In this document: piece by piece, positions 1 through 13,761 of the stretch | Position numbering within the stretch: the first letter of the stretch is position 1 | Layout: every line of letters begins with the position of its first letter | NCBI RefSeq assembly: GCF_020497125.1 | Contig: NC_059072.1 | Location: 50,006,697-50,070,696, forward strand | Direction: 5' to 3' | Origin: Mauremys mutica | Taxonomy: Eukaryota; Chordata; Testudines; Geoemydidae | DNA length: 64,000 nucleotides | Notes under the pieces: generated by a model | Database searches by the model: none | Seen by the model: the letters and a program-made list of their open reading frames with translations, nothing else | What the model was told of the DNA's origin: nothing | Program-made: the position numbers and the translations under genes

Positions 1-56
1 TTCAGTAGCTACTGTGCCTATAGTAGGACTAAAGTCACAGGCTAATGAGCTCAAAG

Positions 57-512
57 CAGGGCCGATGCAACCATTTAGGCAACCGCCGCTGGGATCTGGG
101 GGGCACTATTTTCTTCGGCAGCGAGCATGGCATTTAGGCAGAGGGAGGTGGGGCAGGGGAGTGTGGGGAGGGCCGCCTGCAGCAAGTAAGGGGGGGGGTG
201 GCGGCGGCACCCAGGGGAACTCCCCGCCGCATCTCACCCCTGCCTCGCCTCCTCCCCGAGCACACTGTGGCTGCTTCACTTCTCCCACCTCCCAGGCTTG
301 CAGCGCCAATCAGCTTAGGCGTGCTCGGGGTGCTCGTGCGCGGAGCAGGAGTGAGCTGGGGGAGGGGTGTGCCTCAAGGCTGAGGGTGGGGGATGGGGAG
401 CTACTGTGGGGGGGCGCCTCAGGGCGGGGGGGGCACCTCAGGGCGGGGGCGCAGGGGGGGGCGCAAGGTGGAAGTTTCACCTAGGGCGCGAAACATCCTT
501 CCACCGGCCCTG
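57..512. mobile_element. hAT-type MITE, 456 bp, with perfect 8-bp TSD
   Basis: The unit starts CAGGGCCGATGCAACC and ends with the inverse of CAGGGCCGGTGGAAGG. These are imperfect terminal inverted repeats with the CAG...CTG ends usual for hAT elements. It is flanked on both sides by GCTCAAAG (49-56 and 513-520), a perfect 8-bp target duplication, which is the hAT size. The interior is very GC-rich with G runs. The apparent open frames inside it have biased composition and no recognisable domain, so I do not call them genes. It carries no transposase and would have been moved in trans. Confidence 0.9.
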
Positions 513-3500
513 GCTCAAAGTGCTTTCACCTAGCGAGTGGTAAATGTTGAATTGATGAGTTCAAAGGAATTGGGTCTATTTTCACTGAACTCAAGAAAGC
601 TATTTTTTTTAATCAATCAGTTTTCTATGGCTCACCCCATTATGGTGTCTGTGCACCTCCTAATAATTAATGAATTTATCCTCACAACACTGAGACTAGG
701 GGACTCAGCCAAAGATACACAACAAAGTTTCATCTGACCCGGGAACTCTACCCAGATCTTCCGGTCTAGCATCTTAATCGCAATACCGTCCTTCTTCACA
801 ATGAGGGGAGGGAGCCGAAATGCCTGTCTTGTGGCTGTTTAAAATAAAACTGGGACACATATTGAAACCAGAAGTGACTTTCTCTCAGGACCATCCTTAC
901 CCACTGCAGAACAGGAACATATCTTGTGGACTTTCTCCCAGTAGAGTGTTCTAGTCATCTAGTGAACAGAAGGAGAAAAATAAAACTGAACACTCCTCAG
1001 ATCAAATCACCCTATGTAAAACTAGCTAAATCCGATCACCTACAATACCTTCACCCACAAAAAGGGGAGGGAAGGAGGGAAAATTAACAAAGTGAAAAAA
1101 AGCTAAAAATAAAAAAACACCCTAGCCAGCAAGAAGAGCTTTTTCCATCCACCAGAAAGAGAAAAACAGCTGAACATAGTCAGCCAGTCAGGCCCCTGGA
1201 AAATGAGTGAAGGTCCTTAGAATTAATTTTTTTTCTGAGTTCTCTAGGCTAATAAAGTTTCTTCCACACACTCCGATATGGACTGGTATTAGGAAGTGTT
1301 ATGGGGGGAAAATTCTTTGATTATACAGATATTCCTTTTCACTTATGACAAACACTACACATCATTCTAGATATCTGATAAACAGATTATAAAAATTCAT
1401 TATTAATGTAGATCTCTCAACAAATCACACATTTTAGCAGTGCAATGGAAGGAAGACAACCCTTCGCTCCACAGATGTGAACTAGGAATAAAAGAGTGTG
1501 CAATTTAGAATTGTCTATCTTTAAATCCGTTATACTGCTTTATCTTAAGATCTTCAAAAGTCATTATTGGTTCACACTCATTTGTCAAGAACAGAACAAA
1601 GAAAAGATTTGTGGCAGTTTTTCAAAATTCTGCTTAAAATTTTAAATGTTAGGTTACTGTGTTTGAAGCCGACTAAATCACAGTTATTTTGTATTTCATC
1701 AGTCATATCTGATGCCTTGGTTTTATATATATATATATAAATAGAGCAGTTAAACTTTTCTGAGACAATGATTTCCATCAGGTCATGGACTACTCATAAA
1801 AAAATAATTGGAAAATAAAACAAATCTTTTCAATATGTTGCATTGCCTTAACAGACAAACACAGAAAGCAGAGAGAGAACAAATTACATTCAGACACTAC
1901 TAGAAATAAAACTTGGGGAGTTTAACATTACTCTACTTACTAGTAATATATAAAACTCCCAGCACAAAGGTTGTCCCTAATTCCTAAACATATTAAAAAC
2001 ACTTAATATAATGTACATTTTACTGCAACAGAAGAAAAAGTTAGCTCCCACAAATAGCCTTATAAAAAAAAAGTATAATATCATGGAGTTAACACAAGCC
2101 CTGCTGAGTCAAATCTATTATAAACCAGAATCTTGTAGGGTTAAAGCTACTGCAGAGATTGAAAAGTTGACCAGATACCTACTAGTCAGAGAACTAAACC
2201 TGCCAGTCACAGGCAAATATGAAACACTTGTGGGCACAAGTAAGGTCTATGGAGAACATCTCCAGTTCATCAGCTGCTGTGAAGCTTTCCAGAGTAGCAG
2301 CAGAGTGAAACCTTAGTTTCACTGTTACATACAGAGTTCTGAACAATAATGGTGAAACTGGCCTGAGGCTCATTAGTTTCATTCTGCTGCTGCAAATAAA
2401 CAGCAACTGCAGACTGCTTTGCCTGAAAAATAAATCCTGAGGAAACCACCTTGCTGAATAACACTGGATTTTATTTTTTGATCTGTTACTTAAAGATTGA
2501 AGAGATGTGTCAATTTCAACTGCAACAAAAATATTGTGCAACTGCAGAATATTTAGTTCTAATTATGGTAATGTTGAAGGTGATTGTATGAAAGATCTTA
2601 TATTTGAATAGTTGATCCCAATTTTTCACACTCAAATTGGTTTAAATCAAAAGTAGTTCAACTGAAGTAACTTTGGCAGATAATTCAATCTGCAACAAAA
2701 AAGATTCTGCATAAAATTGTGCCCTATATAATGGTATTTTTCCCCTTCTGGTAATAATTTCCTCAGTTACAAAGAAGCCAGGAAGAGTCAATGGATATTG
2801 AAATATATTCATACAAACCACACTATAGTCATACAAACCACACTAAACAGTGCTATTAAAAGAATCTTCGGTTTCGATTTGAGTTATTTTGACTCAGATA
2901 CAAACTTATTGGCACCAATATAAGAACCTTAATAGAAATGCTTAGTTACTGGATGCCTACTATGATAGTCAAATGATGTTAAAGTAACATTCTAATATAT
3001 ATCTAGTTATAGGAGGCTTATTTTTAAATATGACCAACTTTGCTTTTCCAACATATCTTTATTTAAAATGAGTATGTATAAGTACATTTTTAAAGAAGTA
3101 TTTGTACTATGTACCCTGAAATCTACACCCCTGCAGCTGATGTATCAGAATGCCCTAGTTGTTAATATTCATTGATTGTGTAAATAGAAATGAACCCCTA
3201 AGTGTATTGAAATATTATGAAAAAGTAATTTTGACTCCTTTGCAGGAGCTACATCTTGGAACATGTGGTTCCAAATGAAAACCATTCCAACAATCACTTG
3301 CTAGAACTCCCACAACAGTTAGTATAAAGTCCTATGTTTTACGAAATAGTGAGAACACTTCTCACTAGTTGTTTTAGGCTTTTTATGTGGGGGGGGAGTT
3401 GGGGGTAGGAGGAGGTTAAGTAGGCATCAAGAGCATGCTTGGCACAGTTAAATGTAGAGGGAGACAAGCAACTTTCTTTTGGATAAACGCGGGACAGTCT

Positions 3501-3577
3501 GAAAGGTCAGTGTGATAGGAACCGACAAAAGGTCCTCAGCAAAGAACAGATACTTTCTGAGTATCAGCATTACTTGC
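513..3577. other. AT-rich DNA, no gene seen
   Basis: Short frames only, none with a recognisable domain or convincing splice sites. There is a short (TA)n run near 1727-1740 and a G-rich patch near 3389-3416 with several G runs. If the minus-strand promoter at 14 kb is real, this is probably intron. Confidence 0.5.
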
Positions 3578-3648
3578 TTAGGACTTGATTCAAAACCCAC
3601 TGAAGTAAATAGGAGTTTTTCCACCAATTTCAAATAGCTTTGGCTTAA
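3578..3648. repeat. Old palindromic interspersed repeat (gattcaaaacccactgaagt family)
   Basis: The left arm cttgattcaaaacccactga and the inverse of the right arm (aatttcaaatagctttggct) form a degraded foldback. The same 'gatccaaagcccactgaagtca' core recurs at several places in this window. It has no coding capacity. Confidence 0.5.
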
Positions 3649-4376
3649 GTTCAAAAAGTCCTTTTAATATAAGTGTGTAGTAGAGCAAATGGAGGAAAGG
3701 AACAAGTTAGATTTTGAAAGTAACCTTCCTTCTCATCCTAGACATTTTTTTTAAGAAAAAAAAAATCACAAAAACCACCATTAAGTTTTTCAGGGTTGGA
3801 AGTTTCTGCTCAAGAAAATCCCGTTGCTGAAACATAAGAAGCTTTTTAAGCTGGAATCGAATGTTGCACAGCACTTTTTTTACTACACTATGCTCATCTA
3901 TAGGGAATGTTCAGCCCCACAGTTTGAAGTACACCAAATCCACATAAAAAAGCTGCGAGCCTCATCTACACCTGTCTTAGATCATATAAGGGTGTGGGTC
4001 AGCATCCCGCAGCATGTGTGTCTGCGCATGGCCATACAAAAAACCAGCAGAGTCCCAAATCCATGGTGGACGCTTTAGACTGTAACCACAGACTCTCCTC
4101 TCTGGACTATTTCTCCCCACTAATTTTGCTATTTCCCAGCCCTCCGTATGTTTACTTTGAGGGCACGATCTGGATCCTAGTTATAAGAAATGCTAAACAA
4201 ATATTTTTAAATAAACCACCTAGCAATTTTGCAAGGTATGTATTTGTACTTGTTTAGATTTATTTTATGTCCTTTCCTGGGCAGCGTTAACGTAGAATTT
4301 TCAGGAGAAAGTCAGCTACCACTTTATAGGTTAAACAAACCTTTAACTGTTTTACAAGACATTAGTCACCTAAAGA
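3649..4376. other. Non-repetitive spacer, no gene seen
   Basis: AT-rich with short frames lacking domains. I see no repeat, RNA gene or promoter motif that I can support. Confidence 0.4.
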
Positions 4377-4667
4377 CAGGGCCGCCGGGGAAGGGGGGGA
4401 AGTGGGGAATTTGCCCCACTGGGGCCCCACAAGCCCTGGCATGGCGGCGGTCTGGGTCTTCGGTCAGCATTTCGGCGGCGGGGGGCCCTTCAGTCGCTCT
4501 GAGTCTTCGGCGGTGGGGGGCCCTTCAGTGCCGCTTAAGACGTGGAGCGACTGAAAGGCCCACCACCGCCGAAATGCTGTCGAAGACCCAGACCACCGCT
4601 GAGTGAGTACAAGTGCTGCAGCTCCCCCGCTTTGCCCCAGGCCCCCTGAATCCTCTGGGCGGTCCTG
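4377..4667. mobile_element. hAT-type foldback MITE, 291 bp, TSD 7/8
   Basis: The left end is CAGGGCCGCC and the right end is the inverse of CAGGACCGCC. The flanks are CCTAAAGA (4369-4376) and CCTAAAGC (4668-4675), an 8-bp duplication with one change. Inside is a strong foldback: ggtctgggtcttcggtcagc on the left pairs with gctgtcgaagacccagacc on the right, and the arms continue through a GC-rich 'atttcggcgg' block. A transcript would form a long hairpin. Both short open frames over it are compositional. Confidence 0.9.
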
Positions 4668-7600
4668 CCTAAAGCAGAGTTGAACAAGAAATATTTCTCA
4701 GCTAATTTCTCTCTCAGTAAAACTTCATTTCTTTTGCTAAGCAGAAGGATTTCCAAGGATTTATGACACTTTCTGTAAAACTTCTTGTGTGTTCACTATA
4801 TCTTTCTAACTACTATTTTAGCAGTTAGTGTACTGAGCACATCACCATAATATTAAAAGTAATTTAAATTCATTCAGCATTGATAACAAATTAGTTTGAA
4901 TGAATTTTCTAGGTGAAAATAGCTAAAGATCATGATATAAGTAGCATCCTTATATTTCTAAACTGTTAGCACCCATATACTCCGTTAATTGGTTTTCAGC
5001 TGACAGTTATCTTTACAATAAGCCTACCAGTGCTCAATATCTTCTGTTACATTTACTGTGTTATGCACATGATCATCAGTATTTCTTTTCCTAATAGTAT
5101 TCCCTCATTAAGTTTAAATATGTTGTTTTTACACAAAGATTATGAGAGCTTATTGATACAACAGAAGAACACAACACTTCATCAACTATGCATATCTCCA
5201 GTCTCTGCATACCTGACGGCATTAGGTCTTTTGCACTTCCATTTTTAGGTCACGCGAATATTGTAAGTACTGTAATGAAACCACAGCCCTGTCTGTGCTT
5301 TCTCACACAGCAGTGCCTTGAATCATAAATATTTCAATTACTTTTTTTCTTAACTCTAAAAAAAAAAATACTAGCTTGCATTTTCCGTAAACTCTTCACT
5401 TTAATTTTACCTTTCTTTATCTTCAAAAGAACTCTGTACCTCTTGTGTCACTTCAGGAAAGTGGTATTTAGAAGTGCACTAAGAAAAAAAATTAATCTTC
5501 ACTTCAGGTACTACTAAGTACCTTTCAAAAGGCACATAAAGTCACTAATACCTTAAATGCTTAAATTTTATTAAGTCAGAGGAGTCTAGGAACTAATTCA
5601 TCGCTGTTATAAGTAAACAACTCCAGTGAACTGGGTTCTACCTGCTCACATCAACAGTGATATTAGCCCCCATTTCATAAAATAAATATTTTATGCACAT
5701 TGTACTTATACAAATCATTATTTCCTTACTTAGAAGAGGTCATGGTCAAAATCATCTCATATGTAGTCACACACACAAGTTCTTAGATTTAGAAAATAAA
5801 TCACACCACCTTATTTTTCTTCTGTACATCTGAAGTCCCTTTATTTTTTTCCATCAACATTTACCCACCTCCTTGTTTTACTACCTTGTGCAGTTGCTGG
5901 ATTCTAAACAATCCCATGAGTTTTTCTGGCTCATGTCCACACACACTCCCCATCTCTTCCTTATTTTTGCCTTGTCACTTTCTCTTCCAAAGCTGTAGCC
6001 GCTTCCCACAAATAACCATGTTCAATTTCCTCTGAATTATTTTTACACGTTAAAACTGTAATTTCCAATTTAATTATAAAACAATTAAATGTCAACTACA
6101 GGCTTTATTACAAATGTATTAAACATAACTTTTTTTTTTACTGTTTGAATCAAATTCCAGAAGAATGCAGTGAGACTTCTAAACTTTAGTAATGATAGTG
6201 ACAAAAAGAAAAAGAAATAATTGAGAATCAACTTTGTTTATAGCTGGAATGAGGATTGACTGAATGACACAGGTTAATGGGATTCAGAGCATTTCACCTG
6301 TGGGACATTGTTCTAGTCACTCCTGGTGTTGGGTGGATTCAAAATCATCATCTGACAGCTCCTTAGTAATTCACTGTTTCAGAAAAATTTTGATAGCCTT
6401 TGGCCAGTTTTTAATGTAGTGTCTCTCACCATCTGTATGCATACCTTGTTAACAGCCTGTTAGTATGGAAACTGAACTATCCCCTCACTCTTCCAGTTGT
6501 TCCCACTGCAGAAGCACAGCAGTATGGAAAGCCTGCACAGTCATTCTCCTTCCTTCTATGGATCGAGACTACTGCTTTCATTTTGGTAAAATTCATATAT
6601 ACTACTACTAAGTTCATTTTTTAAAATAAGAATGATTAAGTACATATCTAGTAAGTGCATTTTTAAATATATTACACATTTTGTTTCAGATCACAATAAA
6701 GGATTCACTCTGACTTGAAATGTTGTTTAAAAAATTGCCGATTTTGGACCCAATCCAGCAGAAAAATATCCAACACTTTCTAGGCCTTAAGTCGCAGTAT
6801 GCCAATCTTTCCAGGATGAATACCAGCCCACTGAGTGCCCAGAAGAGATGGACACGCTCTGCATACTAGATTTCTGGAGCTGCCAGTGGAGCTGCCAGGG
6901 TTAAAGAAGAGGAATTGGAGAAGAGAAGTGCTCATGGAAGCAAGTTCTTCCTTTCTCACTCTTTGTTACTCCCTATCCTGGGACTGTGAAATGCTGGCAG
7001 CCATGGAGAGTTACTCCAGAAATGACTGAATTCACTCAGCTATGCAGCATCAAAAAGGCTAGCCTATGGATTGGCTTTAAAATTATAATCTTATATTAGA
7101 TAACTCTCCCAACCCCACCTGCAGTATCAGCACTGACAGTCATGAAGATCCCAGTATTTTCAGGCTATGCAATCACAAAGCTTCTTCAAATACTAGGGGG
7201 GTGCACAAAGCTGAAGAACAGACTAATTTTTCTCTATTACTAGGGAACAGCTTCCAAAAACGCTGAGCAGTGGTGCATCAGAAATCATATAGGGCCCATG
7301 AAATTTAAATTACAGAATTGTGCACAAAGCACACAGAAATAAGAATATAAACCAAATATATAATAAAATAAATAATACAAATAAAAACAAGATCAGTCAC
7401 AGTAAAAATGCTATAAAGTCATGTAAAATTTCAGTTAAAAATGTACTGTCTTCCTTTAAAAAAAAATTCATAGATATCTGTCAAAAATACCGTTTACTGA
7501 AAGTCTAGAAAAAGCCTCATTTGCAACTTTCCACTCTCTCTAGTAATATGATGCATATTATATAAAATCTGTGAAATAATTAAAAAAAAATCTTGAAATC

Positions 7601-10239
7601 ATAGTTTTCCAGTGGTATGAGGAAAATGTGTGCTTTCATCACAACAAAAGTTTACCATATAACATTTTTAAATATTGTAATTAAGGTCCCAATATTGTAA
7701 CCAAAGTCATGATGCTGCAAAGATTTGTGCGTGCACTTAATTTTATGCAATGTGAGTCAAACCACGGATGTGAATAGGACTACTAACAATGCATTAATTT
7801 AAGCAGGATCAGGGCCCAAACCTCCTCTTATTTAAATATTACGGACCCGATCTGCTGGAGCAGCAAAGAACCCTGTGGCACTGCAGTCAATGGGCAGATT
7901 CATCCCATGGACACAAAAGAGAAGGGGGGAGGGGAAAAGGTAATGTCAATCTTCCTGTACTCCAGGGGGCAGCTGTACTGGAGAAGAGTAAAATTCATCT
8001 CTCCTCACCCCAAGGAAAGAGTCTTTAAAAATCTGGTCAGAGTTGTAATTCAGGCCACTTTGGGGGCTGAACCAGCTGGTCTCAGTGTTCCCAGCAGTGA
8101 GGATTATGGGCAGTTTAAACTGCTGTGGCCTTGCTCCAGGTGGAGTTATTACTAATGACTCACCTAACTGGTTTTAGCCATAATAAATTGAACCCAACTG
8201 AGTTTGTAAGACCAGTGTAATTAAGAGTAAAATCAGATCCAAAATTATTGAAAACATGAAGAAGTAACTTATTATTATGGAAAAATACACTTAATTATAA
8301 ATCGAACTTTATAAGCAAAACAGTCTCCCTCTGGGATTATAAAATGTATTTAACTATATGTAACTGAAAATTAACAAAGGATACATGTAACTCTAATTCT
8401 TTAGGTTACTCTAGCTGTCTTTATGTACAGAATCTATTCCATTCAAGAGGGATCCATTGACATTATTGTTGATGCCTACATGGATTCTTGTGAAAAAAAG
8501 AATTATCCCGCAATAAAAGGAAATGCTATTTAACAACTCAAAAAAATCTGTTGCTCTCTTTTGCGCGCACACACACAAACACTTAAAAGCACCCACACAG
8601 ATATTGTCACATAGTAAGTCACTGTGCTCTAGAAACTCTGTGATGTTAGCACACCTTCATTGCTCCTGAATGCACCAGGAAATTAATTAAAAGTGTGTGA
8701 TTATTAGCAATGGTTAGCTATGCTAGTACAACTGCAGCTAAGCATTGTGCCATTAAATTGACTGAATGGCCATACTTCAAGGCACATTTAAAGTATGGTA
8801 CACATGATCCAAGGGAAATAGCTCTGGCTTCTACAATAAGCTTTACCAACATATATATGTTTGTGTGCATGTGTGTATATATACAGCACCCGGCCTCTGT
8901 GTGTGTGAGTGAAGAGAAACACTCTCAAGCTCTATCCTAGTTATAGAAAAGGCACCATCATCGCAAACTCCAGCAACCGGGAAAAAAAAAAGAAAAAGGA
9001 CAAACCAATCAGTCTGCATGTATTCGTATACCCATCCCTGGAACCACTTTGCTATTTATTAAAAAGGATTTAAAACATAGGTTGATACAATTTGTTCAAT
9101 ATTTTAGTATAATATGCCTTAGAACCAGAATTCAAAGCATTTTACTAAATGGATTCAAACATTGTCTAGTTTCACTACAACATCTGTACATAATTTGGTA
9201 CCTACTGCTTAAACGTTATTTTGGAACATCAACCCAAACTACACCTTGGTGTACCAAGAGATGCCCTATCTGTAGACTACAGAGAGTCAGAGACTACTTT
9301 CACCTACTTCAGAGGTAAGAGCACACAAAGGTTATCACTGCCAATTTTACATCTGGTCTCTCCCTTCTAACTAAAAGGGTCCTGCACTTAAAATACAGAC
9401 CTAACTAACAAAAATGAATAAAGGAGAGAAGCAAAAACTAATGTAAATCTACATCATTAAACATCTGCGTCTGACAGAAAGTAAAATCACATAAAAAGTG
9501 TATTCCAAAGTGAAACGTTACTAACCAATTGAGAATCTTAAAAAAAGGTGGCTATTATTGATACCTTCTAAGCCTACTGCTCCTTAGCTTTTTGAGGCTG
9601 ATCTAGCAGTTCTTAAAGTATAAATTTAAAACAAAACAAAAACTTACAAATTCTAGTAAGAAAATATGCACTTCTAACCTGCTAAGGTCAAACATGAGGA
9701 AAGCCCGAAAATGAACAGTCTTAAGATATATTTCTGGAATCTGTAGATTATAAATTAGATTAATAAATTTTGCATATATAACTTTCTATAAACTCAGTCT
9801 TTCTAATGTCAATACTTTAATTTGGGTCAAAAAATAAGGGTGTCACTTCTACAAAGGGATAGTTGTGAGTTATGTTGTTGTTGTTGAGGAAAAAAATAGG
9901 TAATTGACATTATTTCTAGCACCACTGTCCCTAAGTTTAAAAAGAGTAATCAGTTTGAGTGTACCAAAAATTAGCATTCAATTTTTGTAATGGAGTTGAA
10001 AATATTTGAGTTTAACTGTGATTTACAATTTTCTCCACTAACAATCATCCCATGAGTACTTCTTAGTGACCTGTGTCCTAAATCACTTTCAGTTCATGCA
10101 CGTAAATGACCTCTCCATGATTTAACTCACAGAGGAACAACATGAAGTGACTCATACCACTCTTTCTCTTTCGCACCACTACTAGAATTAAACTGCTCCA
10201 ACATAAGTCTAGTAAAAACTCTGAAGGGAAGAGACAAAA
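4668..10239. other. Long AT-rich stretch, no gene seen
   Basis: No coding exon, RNA gene or well-preserved transposon is recognised. Homopolymer runs and a (CA)-rich patch near 8563-8580 are present. 7800-8245 carries 'gatcagggcccaaacc' at one end and 'aaaatcagatccaaaa' at the other, resembling the degraded palindromic repeats elsewhere, but I cannot set ends. It is probably intronic if the 14-kb promoter drives a minus-strand gene. Confidence 0.45.
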
Positions 10240-10445
10240 TAATATTTTGCATTTAACAAACATTAATAAATAATCTTCACCCCTGTGAAATAGGCAGGTA
10301 GGTGGCATTACGCTAATTTTGCAGATGAGCAACAGACAGAGAGGCTATATTAACATTCCTAAATCCACATAGCAAATCACTGGCAGCACTAGGATCAGAA
10401 TGCAAGAGTTCTTGGCTCTTGTCAGTCTGCTAGACCAGAATGCCA
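10240..10445 (+). repeat. CORE/MIR-type SINE remnant
   Basis: The sequence follows the order of MIR/CORE-SINE 3' halves: 'cccctgtgaaataggcaggt', then 'attttgcagatgagcaacag', 'acagagaggct', 'agcaaatcactggcagcact', and 'gtctgctagaccagaatgcc'. The tRNA-like head is missing or unrecognisable. It is an old, non-coding remnant. The family is recalled, not searched. Confidence 0.75.
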
Positions 10446-11684
10446 CTTGCCCATGCAATGCTGAACCAGATATATAGCCTCAAAAATGTGAATGGCAGTT
10501 TTTAATTCACTTAAAATCAGTCCAGAAAACAAGCTGAAAGCGGACATTAAGTAAATTTTGTGATTACAGTCGTCACTTAAGAACATACCACTTTTCTAAC
10601 TGATAAATCCATAATATAAATTTATTTCAATGCACTTTAACTGTAGAAATTCATTTAAACTGTATAAGCAACAAAAGATAAATGTATGTTCTAAAATTTC
10701 AATATTTGAAGGATATGAAACCTGGAAATGAGTACAGTTGTGTACATTAGCTCTAGCACAAACATAATATAATCCATTTATTAATTATGAAGCACTTTTG
10801 ATCTTCTGGGCACCCTATAAACATTAACTTGGTTGGTATTGAAAGGATGTCTGGTAATTTTATACAACTTTTCAAATAGTAGTAAGGCACAAAACAAGAT
10901 TTTCTTCCTTATACATGCATACACCTTACCAAAATAAATTAAGATTTCTGGGACAAAATTAAGAGCCACTAGTGTTAAACTAAAAAAAAAAACTCAAGTG
11001 TGTATAAATTGTCATTGGCCTGCAACAGTTCAAGCTTATTCAGTGTTAAAGCCTAATGTAATGAGAGGCCTCGTTTCAAGCAACTATTGGTTATTGAATA
11101 TTACCAAAATTGATTACAGTAGCAGATTATACATCACTTTAGATGTTAATAAATTGACTGGCATTCAGATTATTATACATATTTTGAAAAACACTTTATT
11201 TGAAACCCTCTTCCCTTCCCTCGAGTGTTTACTGATTTGGGTAGTTAGCTAAATAATTTAAATTCACAAAAATATCACACCACATTGTCACTTTGCACAA
11301 CTATGTTAAAAATAGCAATATGCTATAAGAGTTTATTTTGCAATCTATGTAACTAATATGATCAATTGAATTTAGACATCAGGTGAAAACACACATTTTT
11401 TAAAAAATCCTTTTTAGAACGCTATGATTTATACCTAACTCATATGGATTTAGTGCGGCATCAAAGAATTGGGCTTAATGAGTAACCCTTATTTTCTTCA
11501 TAGCAACATTACTACCAACAGATTCTTTTCCTTGACAGATTTAATTTACTTGGTACAGAAAACACAAAAACAACCGCTAAAGCTCTTAAAGTTTATTTTA
11601 ACTTCATTTTTCACAGGATAACATGAGTATCCTCATGCAGTACACAACTTCCCAGCTTCAAAATGTTAATCAAGTTACCAAGGG
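10446..11684. other. AT-rich spacer, no gene seen
   Basis: No repeat or gene recognised; the short open frames have no domain. Confidence 0.4.
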
Positions 11685-11750
11685 CCTGATCCAAAGCCCA
11701 CTGAAGTCATCAAAAGACTCCCACTTACTTCAGTAAGCTTTAAATCAGGC
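11685..11750. repeat. Palindromic interspersed repeat
   Basis: The arm 'cctgatccaaagcccactga' faces 'cttcagtaagctttaaatca', an imperfect inverted repeat around a short centre (aaaagactcccact). It is the clearest short copy of the family in the window. Confidence 0.65.
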
Positions 11751-13499
11751 TCTAAAGCAACAAGAGGATGCAATAAAACCCATTTGGAAAGTGAGTGTCT
11801 CTGTTTAAATATTTTTTTAAAAGGCTCTTAAAAATGAAAATGCTCCCCAACTCTACATTACTGCATGTTCTGGCTTCTGTGACTCAACTTGCACTCTCTT
11901 CTTCTAGACAGAGTTGACACTAACTTTAAAATAGTCAGTTTAGGCACGTATTTAGAAAGAACACTTCACTGATGTGCTGTCTTGTGCAGTTACTGCCATC
12001 TGTTATGTATATATTTTTCCCCCATATACAGACTATAACTCTCTCAATCCTTGATCCAATTGTTACCTCTATCTTTTTCTCCACATAGAAGTTCAATGCT
12101 GAAAGTTCACCAATGTAATCAAGGGCTATCCTTTTTAACTGGTTCAGAATCTCTGAAAGTTTGTCTCTTGAATCAGTTACTAGGACCCTGACACAAATTT
12201 AACAGATGAGCAGAGGAACAGAACAAAAATGTCTTTACCTTGATCACTGTAGTTCAAATCTGTGGCAAATTGACTGCTGCAAGTTTCAAACTTAGACCCT
12301 GAGCTATATTTTGCATTCAGTTTTTCAGAAAGATCTAATTTCATGTTTACATTCATGCATATGCTCAAAAGAATTTTTAGTTGTGGGAAAGCCCAAAAAA
12401 CTTTAGCAAAAGGGAGTTAGCATTTGCTCTTTTCTTCCCCTTCCTGTCCTTACACTCATAACTTTAAAAAACAAAGCCCAACATGCCTTACAGCCATTTA
12501 CCTACTAGATCTCAAAGTCCTCAGAATTAAACTTTCACAAGTTTCTATGTCTCTGACTATTCCTGAATTTCAAGAGTGAATTTCAGGAGAATGCTCCCAC
12601 AACAAACTATGAACTGTGCCTCAGGAATTTCATAGCTCTAACATTATTATTTATTAATCTATTGTTTTAGGCTAACATGTTTTGTTGCTGTTCAAGGTTA
12701 ACACTAATCCGCCAAGCACATTCAAAAGACATTGCGAAGGTGGAGAAGGAGGAGACCCAAGAGCGGTAGCGGTAACTGCTTGTGCAGGGAAGATCAATGA
12801 GATGCAATAACTCGCCCTGGCCAGAGAGGGTGGATGGCAAACACCTTCCTCAAACACTGCACGTGCAGCTCGCGGGAAGAAAAGGGCTCAGTTAATAATG
12901 CTGGATCTGGCTGAATGCAGGATCAATGTCATAGCTGGTCCCTCTTCCCCCCCTTTGCACGCTGCACCTATGGGCAGAAGAGAGACTGAAGGTCTCTCTC
13001 TCTCACACACACACACAGATCTCAAAAAGGAGAAACATGACACGTTTCTTCACCAGGATATACATGCTTCCATAATTTTCCAAAACCAAAAGGAAAGGGG
13101 AGACCAACAAGCCCCCTCACTTTGAAATATCGCTCCCCAAAATCTTCCCAGAATGAAGGGAGGATATTTCATTGTAACGCATTTTCTTTATTATCCATCC
13201 AAACTAAAAGTTGTAGTGGGGCTTGTGAAAAGAAAACTCCGGCTTGCAATAGTTGCTTCTAAAATAAAGCCGAAGTTTGGTAGCTTGCAGCACTATTTCC
13301 GAAGTACCAAATTAACTGAAGAGCACCAACTTGATCATTCAAACTTTGTGTGTTTCAAACGATAGATGCTATAGCCGGGAGGACTAAGCGGAGGGAAGTA
13401 AACATCTGGGTGTCTGCATCGCACTTTTAAAACGTATTCGCTCTATTAAGGCAAAATTTAAGACACGTTTCAAACTCTAATGTATGGAAAGATAAGCGC
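11751..13499. other. Spacer leading into CpG island, no gene seen
   Basis: No recognisable exon. A short (TC)n(CA)n microsatellite lies near 12995-13018. Base composition becomes richer in C and G towards the island. Confidence 0.4.
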
Positions 13500-13761
13500 A
13501 TACCAATTAGCCCCCTCCCCCGTCTCACAACTCGCCCTCCACCACCACCCCCCTCCCCGCGTTACAATTTTTTAAAGGGACAAGTGGTACCAGATGCCAA
13601 GAAGAAATCTGACACATGTCACATTTGTACCCACCATGCTTAGAGCCGCGGGAGCTAAACTTTCTTGCGGCAGCAAGTAGAGGAGGAGGGGGGAGGGAAG
13701 GGGAGAATGAAAGTAACAAGTCAAAGAGGAGACTTGGGGCGGGAGGGGGAATGAAACTTAC

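Noticed and set aside
14..484. 156-codon open frame on plus strand
   Set aside because: It lies almost wholly in a MITE bounded by a perfect 8-bp duplication and has low-complexity G/R/P composition.
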